From assembly GCA_030041355.1 (NCBI GenBank), contig JASHNZ010000036.1, forward strand, positions 1 through 64,000: a DNA stretch of 64,000 nucleotides. The letters are read 5' to 3'. A program made the position numbers and the translations under genes. The DNA is from Nitrososphaerales archaeon. GTDB taxonomy: Archaea > Thermoproteota > Nitrososphaeria > Nitrososphaerales > CADDZS01. Below, piece after piece: positions 18,903-28,112 of this stretch (within the stretch, counting starts at the first letter, position 1; every line of letters begins with the position of its first letter). Below the pieces are notes generated by a model that worked only from the letters and a program-made list of their open reading frames with translations, was not told the origin of the DNA and searched no databases.

Positions 18903-19259
18903 ATGGAAATCTCAAAGAAGCTACAGATACCTCCTGGCGAGTCCATATACCTAGTCAATACCCCGAGAGAAATGAAAATGAATTTACCCGCGTCAAGAAA
19001 AGAAACTGAGCACGCGGTACTGGTCTTCGCGAATGACTCGAAAACTCTCCTAAGAGATTGTAAAGTTGCAGTTGAAGCGGCCAAAGCGGACCGGCTCTCT
19101 TGGATCGCTTATCCCAAGGCAGGTCAGCTGAGGACCGATTTGAGTCGAGACGAGCTCCTGAGACTCATGAAACCGTATGGGATTCAAGGTGTAAGGCTCG
19201 TCAGCATTGACAACGTTTGGTCAGCCATGAGATTCAGACCAAGTAACGCTACTCGGTAA
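18903..19259 (+). CDS. DUF3052 family protein
   Basis: A 118-residue protein with the DUF3052 layout: ISKKLQIPPGESIYLVN at the N-terminus, HAVLVFANDSKTL in the middle, then LSWIAYPKAGQLRTDLSRDEL and the C-terminal VSIDNVWSAMRFRP. Bacterial members have the same pattern of PK...TDL followed by D..WS...F. No enzymatic role is known for the family. The ATG at 18903 follows a TATA-like GTATAATG by only a few bases, so the exact start is uncertain. It is divergent from uvrB and convergent with the thioredoxin-like gene. Confidence 0.8.
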   Translation: MEISKKLQIPPGESIYLVNTPREMKMNLPASRKETEHAVLVFANDSKTLLRDCKVAVEAAKADRLSWIAYPKAGQLRTDLSRDELLRLMKPYGIQGVRLVSIDNVWSAMRFRPSNATR

Positions 19260-19270
19260 TGGATTCGATA

Positions 19271-19834
19271 TTAATTTGCGTTCGTCTTTTCCTTTTTGAG
19301 AAGAACTTGATCCACTTCTCTGTCAGAAAGATCAGGATCTTCGGTTTCAAGTAAGAATTTAGTTTCTTCAATAAATCTCTCAGAGTCTAGTCGCTGGTTT
19401 GGATCGGCTGAGCTTTCAGATGTGAGCTGGTGCATCCAATACGCCGGTTCCGGCGCGTTTTCCTCGTTTTCCCAACGCATCCGAGGAGAATAAAGAAGGT
19501 AAACATCCCACGCAACGCCCTTTGCCAATCGAAGCGTGTTTCCGTACATTCGTGCCGCAATTCTCTCGTAGTCCCAGAATTGCATTATCCTTGGATCCTG
19601 AACCATCTCCGATTTTTGTCTGGCGATTCTTTCGTCGTCTTCTTGCAGCATTGCTACCCACAAGATGAACCCTCTAAGTTTCTTTGAATCAAACCTAGCT
19701 AATAGTCTTCGAATTAGCTCAACGCCCCTCAGGCATTCTTCACAACTTGGAGAAACAATAGCAAGAACTCTGACAGAATCTTCTGATGCGTTAAACTGAT
19801 CAATCAGATTTTGCAATTTTAAATTTGCAAGCAA
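19271..19834 (-). CDS. Thioredoxin-fold protein
   Basis: A 187-residue protein with a thioredoxin-like N-terminal half: the strand VRVLAIVSPSCEECLRG contains a CxxC (CEEC) at the expected place after the first strand, followed by FILWVAMLQEDD and YERIAARMYGNTL. The second half includes VYLLYSP and a polar C-terminal tail ending KKEKTNAN. The cis-proline seen in classical thioredoxins is not obvious, so a disulfide-reductase role is not certain; similar proteins occur as selenoprotein/mercury-methylation-type thioredoxin-like modules. The start is TTG. It is divergent from the thioesterase gene. Confidence 0.7.
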   Translation of the reverse strand: MLANLKLQNLIDQFNASEDSVRVLAIVSPSCEECLRGVELIRRLLARFDSKKLRGFILWVAMLQEDDERIARQKSEMVQDPRIMQFWDYERIAARMYGNTLRLAKGVAWDVYLLYSPRMRWENEENAPEPAYWMHQLTSESSADPNQRLDSERFIEETKFLLETEDPDLSDREVDQVLLKKEKTNAN

Positions 19835-19891
19835 GTTGACGGATACGTTTGCACCTTCGAATAATAAGAATATCAGGCAGCGATAGCAGGC

Positions 19892-19899
19892 TTTATTTT
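19892..19899 (+). promoter_or_regulatory. TATA box of the thioesterase gene
   Basis: TTTATTTT is centred about 25 nt upstream of the ATG at 19921. This spacing predicts a leaderless transcript starting at or next to that ATG, and argues against the longer reading frame that begins at 19849. Confidence 0.5.
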
Positions 19900-19920
19900 A
19901 GGTGTCAAATCTATCATAAA

Positions 19921-20349
19921 ATGCCGGTGAGTAAGATGAGAGCTTCTTACGAGATGCGATTTCAAGTACCTTTTGGCGACATCGACATGATGGGGCATGT
20001 CAACAATGCAAGATTTCTTACCTATTTTGAAACCGCGCGGAGTAATTTATTGCGCAAGGCTTTTGGAGACTTTCCAAGAGACAAAGTCGGTCTGATCATA
20101 GCTCACGCCGAGATTGATTACAAGTCGCCAGCAAAGTGGGACGACGAACTGACAGTAAGAGTTAGACCGGCTTCCGTTGGGAACTCCAGTTTCGTCTATG
20201 AATATGAGATCGTAAACCAAGATGGAAAGCTGGTTGCGAGGGGAAAAACTGTTCAGGTCGCGTATGATTATTCAGCCGGGGCCTCAGTTCCGATTCCAGG
20301 CCTAGCCCGTACTATACTACTCAAGCAGATCGAAGAAACGAAGGATTAA
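19921..20349 (+). CDS. Acyl-CoA thioesterase, 4HBT hotdog family
   Basis: A 142-residue hotdog-fold protein. The active-site region FGDIDMMGHVNNARFLTYFETAR is the typical 4-hydroxybenzoyl-CoA thioesterase/YbgC motif, with Asp in FGDID as catalytic carboxylate. It continues with IIAHAEIDYKSPAKWDDELTVRVR and GKTVQVAYDY. The reading frame extends upstream to 19849, but the TATA-like element and the beginning of homology support ATG 19921. It likely hydrolyses acyl-CoA thioesters; the acyl group cannot be told from sequence. Confidence 0.88.
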   Translation: MPVSKMRASYEMRFQVPFGDIDMMGHVNNARFLTYFETARSNLLRKAFGDFPRDKVGLIIAHAEIDYKSPAKWDDELTVRVRPASVGNSSFVYEYEIVNQDGKLVARGKTVQVAYDYSAGASVPIPGLARTILLKQIEETKD

Positions 20350-20404
20350 CAGACTTACTTCCGGGGCTCTCTTTTTACTTTCAAGTGATCTCTTTCTTTC
20401 GGAA

Positions 20405-22003
20405 TTACTCTGGGGGTATCTCTTTGAATATGAGATCAAACTTCACTCCTCTTCTCGTGTTAATGTATCTCGCCACATAGTAAATTACAAACAAGATCGC
20501 AATGGGAATGAAGATCAATTCTAGGGCCTCTATATGGGAAGAAACGAAAATTATAGGGTTGGTGGCGTATTCAACGAATGTCGCGAGAGAGTATACTATT
20601 GTTACAACCGCAGCAATAACGTAGAGGGGTCCTCCTAGGATCGATTTCGCAAGACTAGAATTATTGAACTCTGCTTTCTTCCCGTATTTGAAAACCAGAA
20701 GAGCGATTCCCACGACGGTGATAGGGAATAAGAGGAGAATAGCTACAGCCGCCCCTGACATCAGGAAGGCTACACTTGAGGTTGTTGGAACAACAAAGAC
20801 TATTCCAGCAAGCAGCCCAATTATAAGAGAAACTACCATGGCTTTCAGAGGGACGTGGAATCTTTCACTAACATCGCCCATAAAAGAGGGCATGATGCGA
20901 TCGAACGAATAGGAAAGGAGTAGTCTTCCCCCAATAAAGACAGCGTTAGTCTGGTACCAAAGAAGCTGAATTATCGAGACTATAATTACGAAACTGCCTA
21001 AGTACACATTACCACTAATACTGGCAGTCAGAAAATTGAGATAAGGTGTTACTGCAAAAGGTGACTTCAGGTCAAATATTGATAATGTATAGAGATTCGA
21101 CAGAAAGTTGTATCCGAAGGCATGGTAACTTAGCAAAACTGCTCCTGCAAAAATTGCCAGAGTAATCAATAGAGTGCCCAATATTGCGATAGGCATGTTT
21201 CTTTTGACTTGTTTCACTTCCCCTGCAATGTAAATAGCAGATATAATGTACGAAAACCCAACAACGTACACGGCATTTAGAGCAAAGGCATTCAACCAAC
21301 CGGATTCTGGTGGAGGTGTTCCAGCTGCTGTAACCGAAGACACAAGAGTGGAGTTTCCTGAGATGCTGTCCAACCTAGCTGCTGAAGTCGCTGGGTTTGT
21401 CGTAGCGAGAACGTAAAACATTACTGCAACTGCAATAAGGATCACTGGAAGAATGATGTTATTCAGTCCCTTATAGATCCTGTATCCGAAGAACGGAAGC
21501 AACCCTACAAGTACTGTCAGTCCTCCGCCAAGTGCGAGCTCATAGTGCCAGTTTGTTTCAAGAGTTACTGCAAGATTCGTCATTCCGACATTTTTGAAGT
21601 ACAATCCCAGATATGCAAACAATGAGCTAAATCCAAATGATTCAATCGTAGTAATCGTAATTCCCATGAACAAAGGAATAGTCGAGACAAAATATCCTGC
21701 GTTTCCAACGAACCCGAGCGCTGGATGAAGATATCTACTTGTAAAAACATAGTCACCGGCAGTTCTGGGGGTCAGAATTGACACAGATGCAAATGCAAGA
21801 GCGACAAAGAACATGCCGACTAGAGCTATGAGACCACCGACTAGCGGATCACCTCCGACAAGAGGGGCAGTAGATGCAATGTAAGTTAGCGAAAAGATAA
21901 TTCCTACCAGCGACAAATTTGTCCAGATTGCGTCTACTACACCGAAACTTCGAACGAGTCCAGTGGCCTGCCTAAGAAAGATAGTTGGCTTTTGCTCTGA
22001 CAA
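20405..22003 (-). CDS. APC-superfamily amino acid/amine permease
   Basis: A 532-residue membrane protein with about 12-14 hydrophobic helices. The N-terminus has the APC pattern GVVDAIWTNLSLVGI, followed by LVGGLIALVGMFFVALAFASVS and a PRTAGDYVFTSRYL segment typical of the family (substrate-binding helix 1 and helix 3 region). The start is TTG. It faces a group of nitrogen-metabolism genes (C-N hydrolase, FAD oxidoreductase, ureohydrolase, aldehyde dehydrogenase), so uptake of an amine or amino acid is plausible, but the substrate is not visible in the sequence. Confidence 0.88.
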   Translation of the reverse strand: MSEQKPTIFLRQATGLVRSFGVVDAIWTNLSLVGIIFSLTYIASTAPLVGGDPLVGGLIALVGMFFVALAFASVSILTPRTAGDYVFTSRYLHPALGFVGNAGYFVSTIPLFMGITITTIESFGFSSLFAYLGLYFKNVGMTNLAVTLETNWHYELALGGGLTVLVGLLPFFGYRIYKGLNNIILPVILIAVAVMFYVLATTNPATSAARLDSISGNSTLVSSVTAAGTPPPESGWLNAFALNAVYVVGFSYIISAIYIAGEVKQVKRNMPIAILGTLLITLAIFAGAVLLSYHAFGYNFLSNLYTLSIFDLKSPFAVTPYLNFLTASISGNVYLGSFVIIVSIIQLLWYQTNAVFIGGRLLLSYSFDRIMPSFMGDVSERFHVPLKAMVVSLIIGLLAGIVFVVPTTSSVAFLMSGAAVAILLLFPITVVGIALLVFKYGKKAEFNNSSLAKSILGGPLYVIAAVVTIVYSLATFVEYATNPIIFVSSHIEALELIFIPIAILFVIYYVARYINTRRGVKFDLIFKEIPPE

Positions 22004-22133
22004 GCTAAAACCGTTCTTACCGAGTTAAAGGCTTAGATTTAACCTTTCAGTTTTTTAGGCGTATTCTGAGGTTCAAATTTCCAAGAAAGAATGATTTGCC
22101 CTTTGTTTATCAAGAGATTTCAAAGCTTATTCC

Positions 22134-22943
22134 TCAATTTGAATACGCTTCTGGCCCAAGGTCTTTCAAATATGGCACAAGTTCAATTTGCCTCTCCAAA
22201 ACCTTCAGGTCAAGCCTTGCTGACGCAAAATTCTGACTTCTATGGGCCAAGGCCAGCATCTTCGCGTCTGGCGAATTAATCTGGCTCTCACCAAAAAACG
22301 TCAATTCTCCCTCTCTGCCCACCCGGTTTGAGAAGACTGTGAAGATGCAATTTTCACAGGACCTGCTTCTGACATAGATCTGAACTTGTTTCTGCGCTGT
22401 TGAGGGTTGAGCGGAAGGATAGAATACAATACTCGCACCCTTGCGAGCCATTACACGGGCTGGCTCTGGGAATTCAAGATCATAACAAATTCCGATTCCG
22501 ATTGTGCATAACTTTGTCTTGAAAGCGGGGAAGGATTTCCCAGGAGTAAAGAACATTCTTTCTTCATTCCACAAATGGACTTTCCTATAAAGGCCGGCAT
22601 GCTTTCCATTTGGATCGATTAAGACGGCCGAGTCGTAGATATTTCCCTTTTCGTTTCCTGACCCGCGTTCATCAACGCCGCAGATCAAGTAAAAACCATG
22701 TTCAGCTGCGAGCTTTGAAAGCTCATCAGTTATAGTTCCCGGCACTTCTTCTGCGAGCTTTTTCCACTTACTTCCCAACGCATAGCCAGTCGTGGCAAGC
22801 TCAGGAAAACACACAATTTCTGCATTTTTCTTTTTGCTAATTTTCGCAGAGACTGTGCGAATTAAATCGAGATTTGCTCTTACATCGCCGAGCTTCGTGT
22901 CTATCTGGGCCGCAACAACAGTAAAAGGTTCTCTTTGAATCAA
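22134..22943 (-). CDS. Carbon-nitrogen hydrolase (nitrilase superfamily)
   Basis: A 269-residue nitrilase-superfamily amidase. The Glu-Lys-Cys triad is visible: E in VCFPELATTGYALG, K in LYRKVHLWNEE, and C in GIGICYDLEFPEPAR. The N-terminus VVAAQIDTKLGDVRANL is typical. Length matches amidase or N-carbamoylputrescine amidase-like branches rather than longer nitrilases. It lies 130 nt upstream of the 3' side of the APC permease start on the same strand. Hydrolysis of a small amide or carbamoyl amine is likely; the substrate is unassigned. Confidence 0.92.
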   Translation of the reverse strand: MIQREPFTVVAAQIDTKLGDVRANLDLIRTVSAKISKKKNAEIVCFPELATTGYALGSKWKKLAEEVPGTITDELSKLAAEHGFYLICGVDERGSGNEKGNIYDSAVLIDPNGKHAGLYRKVHLWNEERMFFTPGKSFPAFKTKLCTIGIGICYDLEFPEPARVMARKGASIVFYPSAQPSTAQKQVQIYVRSRSCENCIFTVFSNRVGREGELTFFGESQINSPDAKMLALAHRSQNFASARLDLKVLERQIELVPYLKDLGPEAYSN

Positions 22944-23052
22944 ATTGGCGTACTCTTGGAGCTTTGTTCAATCTTAAAGACTTCCGTGCTACAAGGGACC
23001 CTGAACGGGGAAAATACGGAAATAGTTCTGCCTGGAGACTAACGTCGGAATT

Positions 23053-24630
23053 ATGAAATCAGAATATGACGCCATTGTCGTAGGAGCCGGACACAATGGG
23101 CTTGTCTCTGCGGCGTATCTTGCAAGGGCTGGTCTCACAGTAGCCGTATTTGAAAAAAGACCGATCGTCGGCGGCGCGGCTATCACCGAAGAAATTTGGA
23201 AGGGCTTCAAAATAAGCAGATTATCCTACGCTTACAGCCTGTTTGATCCACAGATTGTAAGAGACCTCCAGCTCGAAAAGCACGGCTTGCGCGTCGTTTC
23301 CACTGATCCGGACCTCTTCGTTCCCTTTCCAGAACGTAAACACATCTTCATCTGGGAAGACGCTAAGAAGACAGCGCAAGGCTTCGAAAAATTTTCCTCT
23401 AAAGATGCGAAGAGCTATCCAAAGTACCTTGAATTCTGGAAAGGGATAAGCGAGCTACTCGGTCCCATGATGCTTAGCCCTCCTCCCTCGCTTGAAGATT
23501 TCACGAGCGTATTCGCCTCTCCTGAAACGCTCGAAGGCCTCAAGGTGTTGATGTTTTCAAGCGTTTCAGATCTTCTCGACGAGTATTTTGAATCGGATTA
23601 TGTGAAGGCCGCAATTTGCCCGAGGGGCCTAATTGGAACGATGGTGGGGCCCAAGAGTCCGGGGAGTGCTTATGTTCTAGGGCATCACGTGATCGGCGGA
23701 TCTAGCGGAGAGACAGGGATCTGGGGTTACTTGAAGGGGGGAATGGGCGCTTTGAGTGACGCGATCGCGAAGAGCGCAGAATCATTTGGTGCAGAGATAG
23801 CAAGGAATGCCGGCGTAAGTAGCATTGATACACAAGATGGTGAAGTTAGTGGGATTGAATTATCAGACGGAACCACGGTTAGAGCGAAAATCGTAGTTTC
23901 AAATGCTGACCCAAAACAGACCTTTCTCAGGCTTGTCGGACGAGACAAATTAGATCAGAATTTCGTAAAAGGAATCGAAAAAATTAAGGATCAAGGATGC
24001 GTCGTAAAGCTCAACGCAGCTCTGGAAGAACTGCCTGATTACAAAGCTCTACCTGGAAAGGATCTGGGCCTGCAGCACAAAGGAATCACCAGTATCGGCC
24101 CTTCCATGGACTACTGCGAGAAGGCTTTCGATGACGCAAAATACGGAAAACCGTCCGAGCATCCGTTCCTGCGCATAGTTTACCATTCTGCAAACGACCC
24201 TGACCTAGCACCGTCCGGTAAGCATACCATGTCGATTTTTGCTCAGTATTTTCCATATAATTTGAAAGAGGGAAATTGGGACGAAAGGAAAGAAGAAGTT
24301 GGTGACAGTATAATAGATACACTATCAGAGTATGCGCCTAACATCAAACGAGCTGTAATGCAGCGGGAAGTTCTAACGCCTTTCGATATGGAAAGAGAAT
24401 TCAGCTTGCCAAAGGGGAATATCTTCCACATGGAAATTACCCCAGATCAAATGTTTTTCTTTAGACCAGCTGCAGGCTGGGCACAATACAGAATGCCCAT
24501 CAAAGGACTATACCTTTGCGGATCAGGAACCCATCCGGGAGGCGGTGTGACCGGTGCACCTGGGTACAATGCCGCTCAAGCTGTGTTGGCTGACGCAAAA
24601 AGAGACAGGGATCTAGATAATTCGCAGTGA
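23053..24630 (+). CDS. FAD-dependent oxidoreductase, phytoene-desaturase/PYROXD2-like
   Basis: A 525-residue flavoprotein. The N-terminal dinucleotide fold AIVVGAGHNGLVSAAYLARAG and EKRPIVGGAA, the central GIWGYLKGGMGALSDAIAK, DGTTVRAKIVVSNADPKQTF, and the C-terminal GLYLCGSGTHPGGGVTGAPG are characteristic of the phytoene-dehydrogenase-related group close to PYROXD2. This differs from classical carotenoid desaturases, and no carotenoid genes are nearby. It begins a plus-strand run with a small zinc protein and the agmatinase-family gene. An amine or small-metabolite oxidase role is an inference from context only. Confidence 0.88.
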   Translation: MKSEYDAIVVGAGHNGLVSAAYLARAGLTVAVFEKRPIVGGAAITEEIWKGFKISRLSYAYSLFDPQIVRDLQLEKHGLRVVSTDPDLFVPFPERKHIFIWEDAKKTAQGFEKFSSKDAKSYPKYLEFWKGISELLGPMMLSPPPSLEDFTSVFASPETLEGLKVLMFSSVSDLLDEYFESDYVKAAICPRGLIGTMVGPKSPGSAYVLGHHVIGGSSGETGIWGYLKGGMGALSDAIAKSAESFGAEIARNAGVSSIDTQDGEVSGIELSDGTTVRAKIVVSNADPKQTFLRLVGRDKLDQNFVKGIEKIKDQGCVVKLNAALEELPDYKALPGKDLGLQHKGITSIGPSMDYCEKAFDDAKYGKPSEHPFLRIVYHSANDPDLAPSGKHTMSIFAQYFPYNLKEGNWDERKEEVGDSIIDTLSEYAPNIKRAVMQREVLTPFDMEREFSLPKGNIFHMEITPDQMFFFRPAAGWAQYRMPIKGLYLCGSGTHPGGGVTGAPGYNAAQAVLADAKRDRDLDNSQ

Positions 24631-24637
24631 AATTAAT

Positions 24638-24832
24638 TTGAAATCCGAAAGCGCACTAGGCATTCGTTGCAACTCCGGTGACAAGGTTAAGACGGGAATT
24701 AACGTAGTGGAATTTTTTGGAATCTATTTTGGCGCGAAGTCCATGACCATTTGTTCAAAATGTGGATCTGAGTACCTCTCGCAGAATGTCATGGAGGAAA
24801 TTGAAGCCGAAGTAAGAAAAAGAGGATTATAA
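24638..24832 (+). CDS. Small CxxC protein
   Basis: A 64-residue protein starting at TTG, 7 nt after the flavoprotein stop and ending 3 nt before the ureohydrolase start, so it is translationally linked to both. It has a zinc-knuckle-like CSKCGSEYLS followed by a helix (NVMEEIEAEVRKRG). An earlier Cys (RCNSG) could be a third ligand. This resembles the first half of YgiT/MqsA-type zinc fingers, but no full domain is present. It could be a small subunit or regulator of its neighbours. Confidence 0.55.
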   Translation: MKSESALGIRCNSGDKVKTGINVVEFFGIYFGAKSMTICSKCGSEYLSQNVMEEIEAEVRKRGL

Positions 24833-24835
24833 ATT

Positions 24836-25753
24836 ATGAGACAAATCGATGCCCGGGAATCTCCAAGGTTCGCGCAGATCTCGACATTCGCAAGACTGCC
24901 TCTAACTCAAGATCTTTCGGATGTTAAAGCTGCGTTCTTTGGAATTCCATTCGACGATGGAACAACGTACAGAACTGGTCCGAGATTTGGCCCTAGCTCG
25001 ATTAGACAAGGCTCCAGGTTGCTACGAAAGTACAATCCCTTCGCGGACGTCGAACCTTTCGAACAACTGAACGCCTGCGATTGGGGCGATGTCAATACTG
25101 TACCGGGATATATTGAGGATACCTTTACTGTAATAAAACGCGATATGAAAAGTGTCGCGTCAAAGACTATTCCATTCACGGCTGGTGGTGACCATTCCAT
25201 CGCACTGCCCATTCTAAGAGCGATGAATGAGGTTCATGGAAAAGTGAATTTGGTTCATCTTGATTCTCATTATGATTTCTGGGACAATTACTGGGGAAAG
25301 AAATACACGCATGGCACCTGGCTGCGTCGGGCAAGAGAAGAAGGGCTACTAAACGAGGTTATCCAGGTGGGAATCAGAGCTTCGATCTATGGTAAGGAGG
25401 ATATTGAAGATTCAAAGAAACTTGGGATAATCTACTACACAACAAATACGACAAAGAGCGAAACTGACTCTATAATAAGGCACGTAAATTCCCTCAAAGG
25501 CAAGACCTACGTTTCTTTGGACATTGATGTGGTGGATCCTGCATTCGCCCCAGGCACAGGGACTCCAGAAGTTGGAGGCTTGTCAAGTTTTGAGATCATG
25601 GATCTAGTGCGCAAGTTTGATCTTAATGTGGTCGGGATGGAAGTCGTCGAAGTCTCGCCTCCTTACGACCTGAGTGAGCTCACGAGCATGTTAGCGGCGA
25701 ATCTTCTCTATGAGGGAATGAGTACCCTCGCCAAGAGAATGGAGCGAAAATAG
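24836..25753 (+). CDS. Agmatinase/ureohydrolase family enzyme
   Basis: A 305-residue arginase-fold metalloenzyme. The dimanganese ligands are all present: H in GGDHSIALP, the DxHxD of HLDSHYDFWD, and DxD in SLDIDVVDPAFAPGTGTPE. The N-terminal GIPFDDGTTYRTGPRFGP and QGSR segments match agmatinase-type members, which cleave agmatine to putrescine and urea. Guanidinobutyrase and related guanidine hydrolases share these motifs, so the substrate remains open. It follows the flavoprotein and CxxC genes with 3 nt spacing. Confidence 0.92.
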   Translation: MRQIDARESPRFAQISTFARLPLTQDLSDVKAAFFGIPFDDGTTYRTGPRFGPSSIRQGSRLLRKYNPFADVEPFEQLNACDWGDVNTVPGYIEDTFTVIKRDMKSVASKTIPFTAGGDHSIALPILRAMNEVHGKVNLVHLDSHYDFWDNYWGKKYTHGTWLRRAREEGLLNEVIQVGIRASIYGKEDIEDSKKLGIIYYTTNTTKSETDSIIRHVNSLKGKTYVSLDIDVVDPAFAPGTGTPEVGGLSSFEIMDLVRKFDLNVVGMEVVEVSPPYDLSELTSMLAANLLYEGMSTLAKRMERK

Positions 25754-25760
25754 CTGTCTT

Positions 25761-27146
25761 TCACACTTGAGCATTCTTGTTATAGATTACGAGTTTTATT
25801 TCAGTCATTGATTCGATTGCGAATCTTATGCCCTCCCTGCCCAGACCGCTGTACTTGTATCCACCAAAAGGCATAAAGTCCACCCTAAAGTCTGAAGTTT
25901 GATTAATTAGTACGCCGCCGTATTCTAATTCGTCGATAAATTTCTGTGCAACATCTATGTTTTTGGTAAAAACTCCCGCCTGCAAGCCGTAAGGAACAGA
26001 ATTACTGATTTCAATTGCTTCTTCCGGATTTCGAATTTTGAATAGTAGCATTACCGGTCCGAATACTTCTTTTTGAGCAATCCTGCTCTTAGGATCAACA
26101 CTTTCGATCACAGTAGGGTAGTAGACATTTCCTTCTCTTTCTCCTCCTGTCAATATTTTAGAGCCATCCGTAACTGCTTCATTTACCCAGCTCTCGACGC
26201 GCTTTGCCTCGCCCTCGTGAATCATGGGACCAACATCGGTACTCTCAGATAGCGGATTCCCAACTTTGAGTTGCCTTGTCGCTTCGATGATCCTTGATTT
26301 TGCCTCTTCATAGATCTTCTCATGTATCAATACTCGTTGAGCATGAATGCAATTTTGACCCTGAGACTCGAATCCAGCGTCGACAATATCAGGTATAGCC
26401 TTATCCAATTCGGCATCAGACCACAATATTACCGGACAATTGCTTCCGAGTTCCATAGAATATTTCTTAATTCCTGAATGTTGAACGACGTCAGCGGCGG
26501 CTTCGGTCCCACCAGTGAACGAGATCATTTTGATCCGGTCATCCACAAGCATTTGTCGGAGTTGTTCACTCGCTCCGGAAGCTATCAGGATGCTCGCACA
26601 GTCTTCAGGCAGACCTGAAGAGTGAATCAAATCAACAAGATGCATGGCTGAGATGGGTGTGACAAGGGAAGGTTTGATAATTATCGAATTTCCTGCCGCG
26701 ATAGCGGGCCCGAGCTTATGCGCCACTAGATTTAATGGATCATTGAAGGGAGTGATCGCGAGCACGATTCCGATAGGTTCTCTCGTATAATATGCAAATT
26801 TTCTTTCCCCTCTTGGTTCTGCATCGAATGGAATTGTCTCACCATAGATCCTCTTTGATTCTTCGGCTGAAAATTTCATGGTGATCGCGGCTCGCCTGAC
26901 TTCTTTGATCGAGTATTTGATCGGTTTGCCAGCCTCAATCGTGATCGTTTCTGCGAGCATTCTAGCATTTTTCAAAATCGCATTCGAAGTATTCTCCAAA
27001 ATCTCTGCTCTCTTGTGCGAGGGCATTTTCTTCATCGTTTTAGTGCCTCGAGCCGCAGCTCCGAGAATCGTCTTGGAAAGGTCTGGGCCTGTCTCGTTGA
27101 GCTCTTTGTAAACTTGGTTTGTGAATTTGTCTATTACAAAGATCAA
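25761..27146 (-). CDS. NAD(P)-dependent aldehyde dehydrogenase
   Basis: A 461-residue ALDH. Visible are the cofactor region ITPFNDPLNLVAHKLGPAI, SFTGGTEAAADVV, the general base Glu in SMELGSNCPVIL, the catalytic Cys in SQGQNCIHAQRV, and FGPVMLLFKI. It resembles the lactaldehyde/glyceraldehyde-3-phosphate-type archaeal ALDHs but no substrate is assignable. The TTG start overlaps the homoserine dehydrogenase stop by 4 nt, so the two are one transcription unit. It is convergent with the ureohydrolase gene, 7 nt apart, which may reflect a role in aminoaldehyde oxidation or only chance. Confidence 0.93.
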   Translation of the reverse strand: MIFVIDKFTNQVYKELNETGPDLSKTILGAAARGTKTMKKMPSHKRAEILENTSNAILKNARMLAETITIEAGKPIKYSIKEVRRAAITMKFSAEESKRIYGETIPFDAEPRGERKFAYYTREPIGIVLAITPFNDPLNLVAHKLGPAIAAGNSIIIKPSLVTPISAMHLVDLIHSSGLPEDCASILIASGASEQLRQMLVDDRIKMISFTGGTEAAADVVQHSGIKKYSMELGSNCPVILWSDAELDKAIPDIVDAGFESQGQNCIHAQRVLIHEKIYEEAKSRIIEATRQLKVGNPLSESTDVGPMIHEGEAKRVESWVNEAVTDGSKILTGGEREGNVYYPTVIESVDPKSRIAQKEVFGPVMLLFKIRNPEEAIEISNSVPYGLQAGVFTKNIDVAQKFIDELEYGGVLINQTSDFRVDFMPFGGYKYSGLGREGIRFAIESMTEIKLVIYNKNAQV

Positions 27147-28096
27147 TTGTTGATTACCTCTACCAAGTCGCTCAATACGGCCTGGGCAGTTTCTTTTCTG
27201 CCTGCTCCTGGTCCCGCGACAAAAATCTTGCCCAGCGTATCGGTGGTTATTTCGGCAGCATTCATTACCCCGTTTATGTTTGAAAACAAGTCATCAGGCG
27301 AAAGATGAACCGGTTTCACGCTTGCACTTTCGCTATCCATGCTAGCGAGCAGTTTGACCCCGGCCGAGGCATCGCTGGAGGAGATATCTCTGATGCCCTT
27401 TATATCCATGCTATTGAGGTCGTGTTTCGTCCATCCGATCACCTTTGAAAAAATAACAGCTTTTAGGGCTGCATCGAATCCGTCGACATCAAGGGTTGGG
27501 TCGGCCTCTGCGTACCCCATGCTCTGAGCCAGACGCAAGACTTCGTCAAAACTCTTGCCATGAGCCATCTCCGTCAGTATGAAATTTGATGTACCGTTGA
27601 AGATTCCCCTGACCTTTTGCACATGGATTCCCGGTAGTAGTTCGAGTATATTGAATGAGGGCGTTCCAGACATTACTGTTCCCTTGAAGCGGAGTTTCAG
27701 CTTTGATTCAGCTGCGAGCTCATGCAGCCTTTCGTAACGAAGCGCGATCGGGCCTTTGTTAGTTGTTATGACGTGCTTGCCTGCAGAAAGCGCTTCCTCG
27801 ATGTGAGAGAAAGCCGGTTCGCCGTCTTTGATATTGACCCAAGTAAACTCGCAGACGATATCAGCTTCAGAATTTCTTATGGTCTTGAACACGTCCGCTT
27901 TCTCGAACGTTTTGCCGCCCTTTAGCTGGGTTATAATATCGGGCCCAAAATTCTTTATGAAACCAAATTTGGCATCGATGACTTCTGAAACGACCGTATC
28001 TTCTAATCCAATGCTGACTTGCTTTTCGTGAAATAATTCATAGAAACCTTGACCTACTGTGCCGAAGCCGATTATCAGGATCTTATGTTTGGCCAT
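27143..28096 (-). CDS. hom: Homoserine dehydrogenase
   Basis: A 317-residue enzyme that reduces aspartate semialdehyde to homoserine for threonine and methionine synthesis. The N-terminal Rossmann motif is LIIGFGTVGQGFYELF; VCEFTWVNIKDGEPA and HVITTNKGPIALRY follow; the catalytic domain has GIFNGTSNFILTEM, GYAEADPTLDVDGFDAALKAVI and the Lys/Asp residues expected there. No C-terminal ACT domain is present, as in short archaeal forms. ATG start at 28096. It lies 16 nt downstream of the TYW1 stop on the same strand and overlaps the ALDH gene. Confidence 0.95.
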   Translation of the reverse strand: MAKHKILIIGFGTVGQGFYELFHEKQVSIGLEDTVVSEVIDAKFGFIKNFGPDIITQLKGGKTFEKADVFKTIRNSEADIVCEFTWVNIKDGEPAFSHIEEALSAGKHVITTNKGPIALRYERLHELAAESKLKLRFKGTVMSGTPSFNILELLPGIHVQKVRGIFNGTSNFILTEMAHGKSFDEVLRLAQSMGYAEADPTLDVDGFDAALKAVIFSKVIGWTKHDLNSMDIKGIRDISSSDASAGVKLLASMDSESASVKPVHLSPDDLFSNINGVMNAAEITTDTLGKIFVAGPGAGRKETAQAVLSDLVEVINN

Positions 28097-28112
28097 AGTT
28101 GTACACGTAGAA

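Noticed and set aside
19849-19920. N-terminal extension of the thioesterase
   Set aside because: The extension contains the TATA-like element and has no hotdog-domain similarity.
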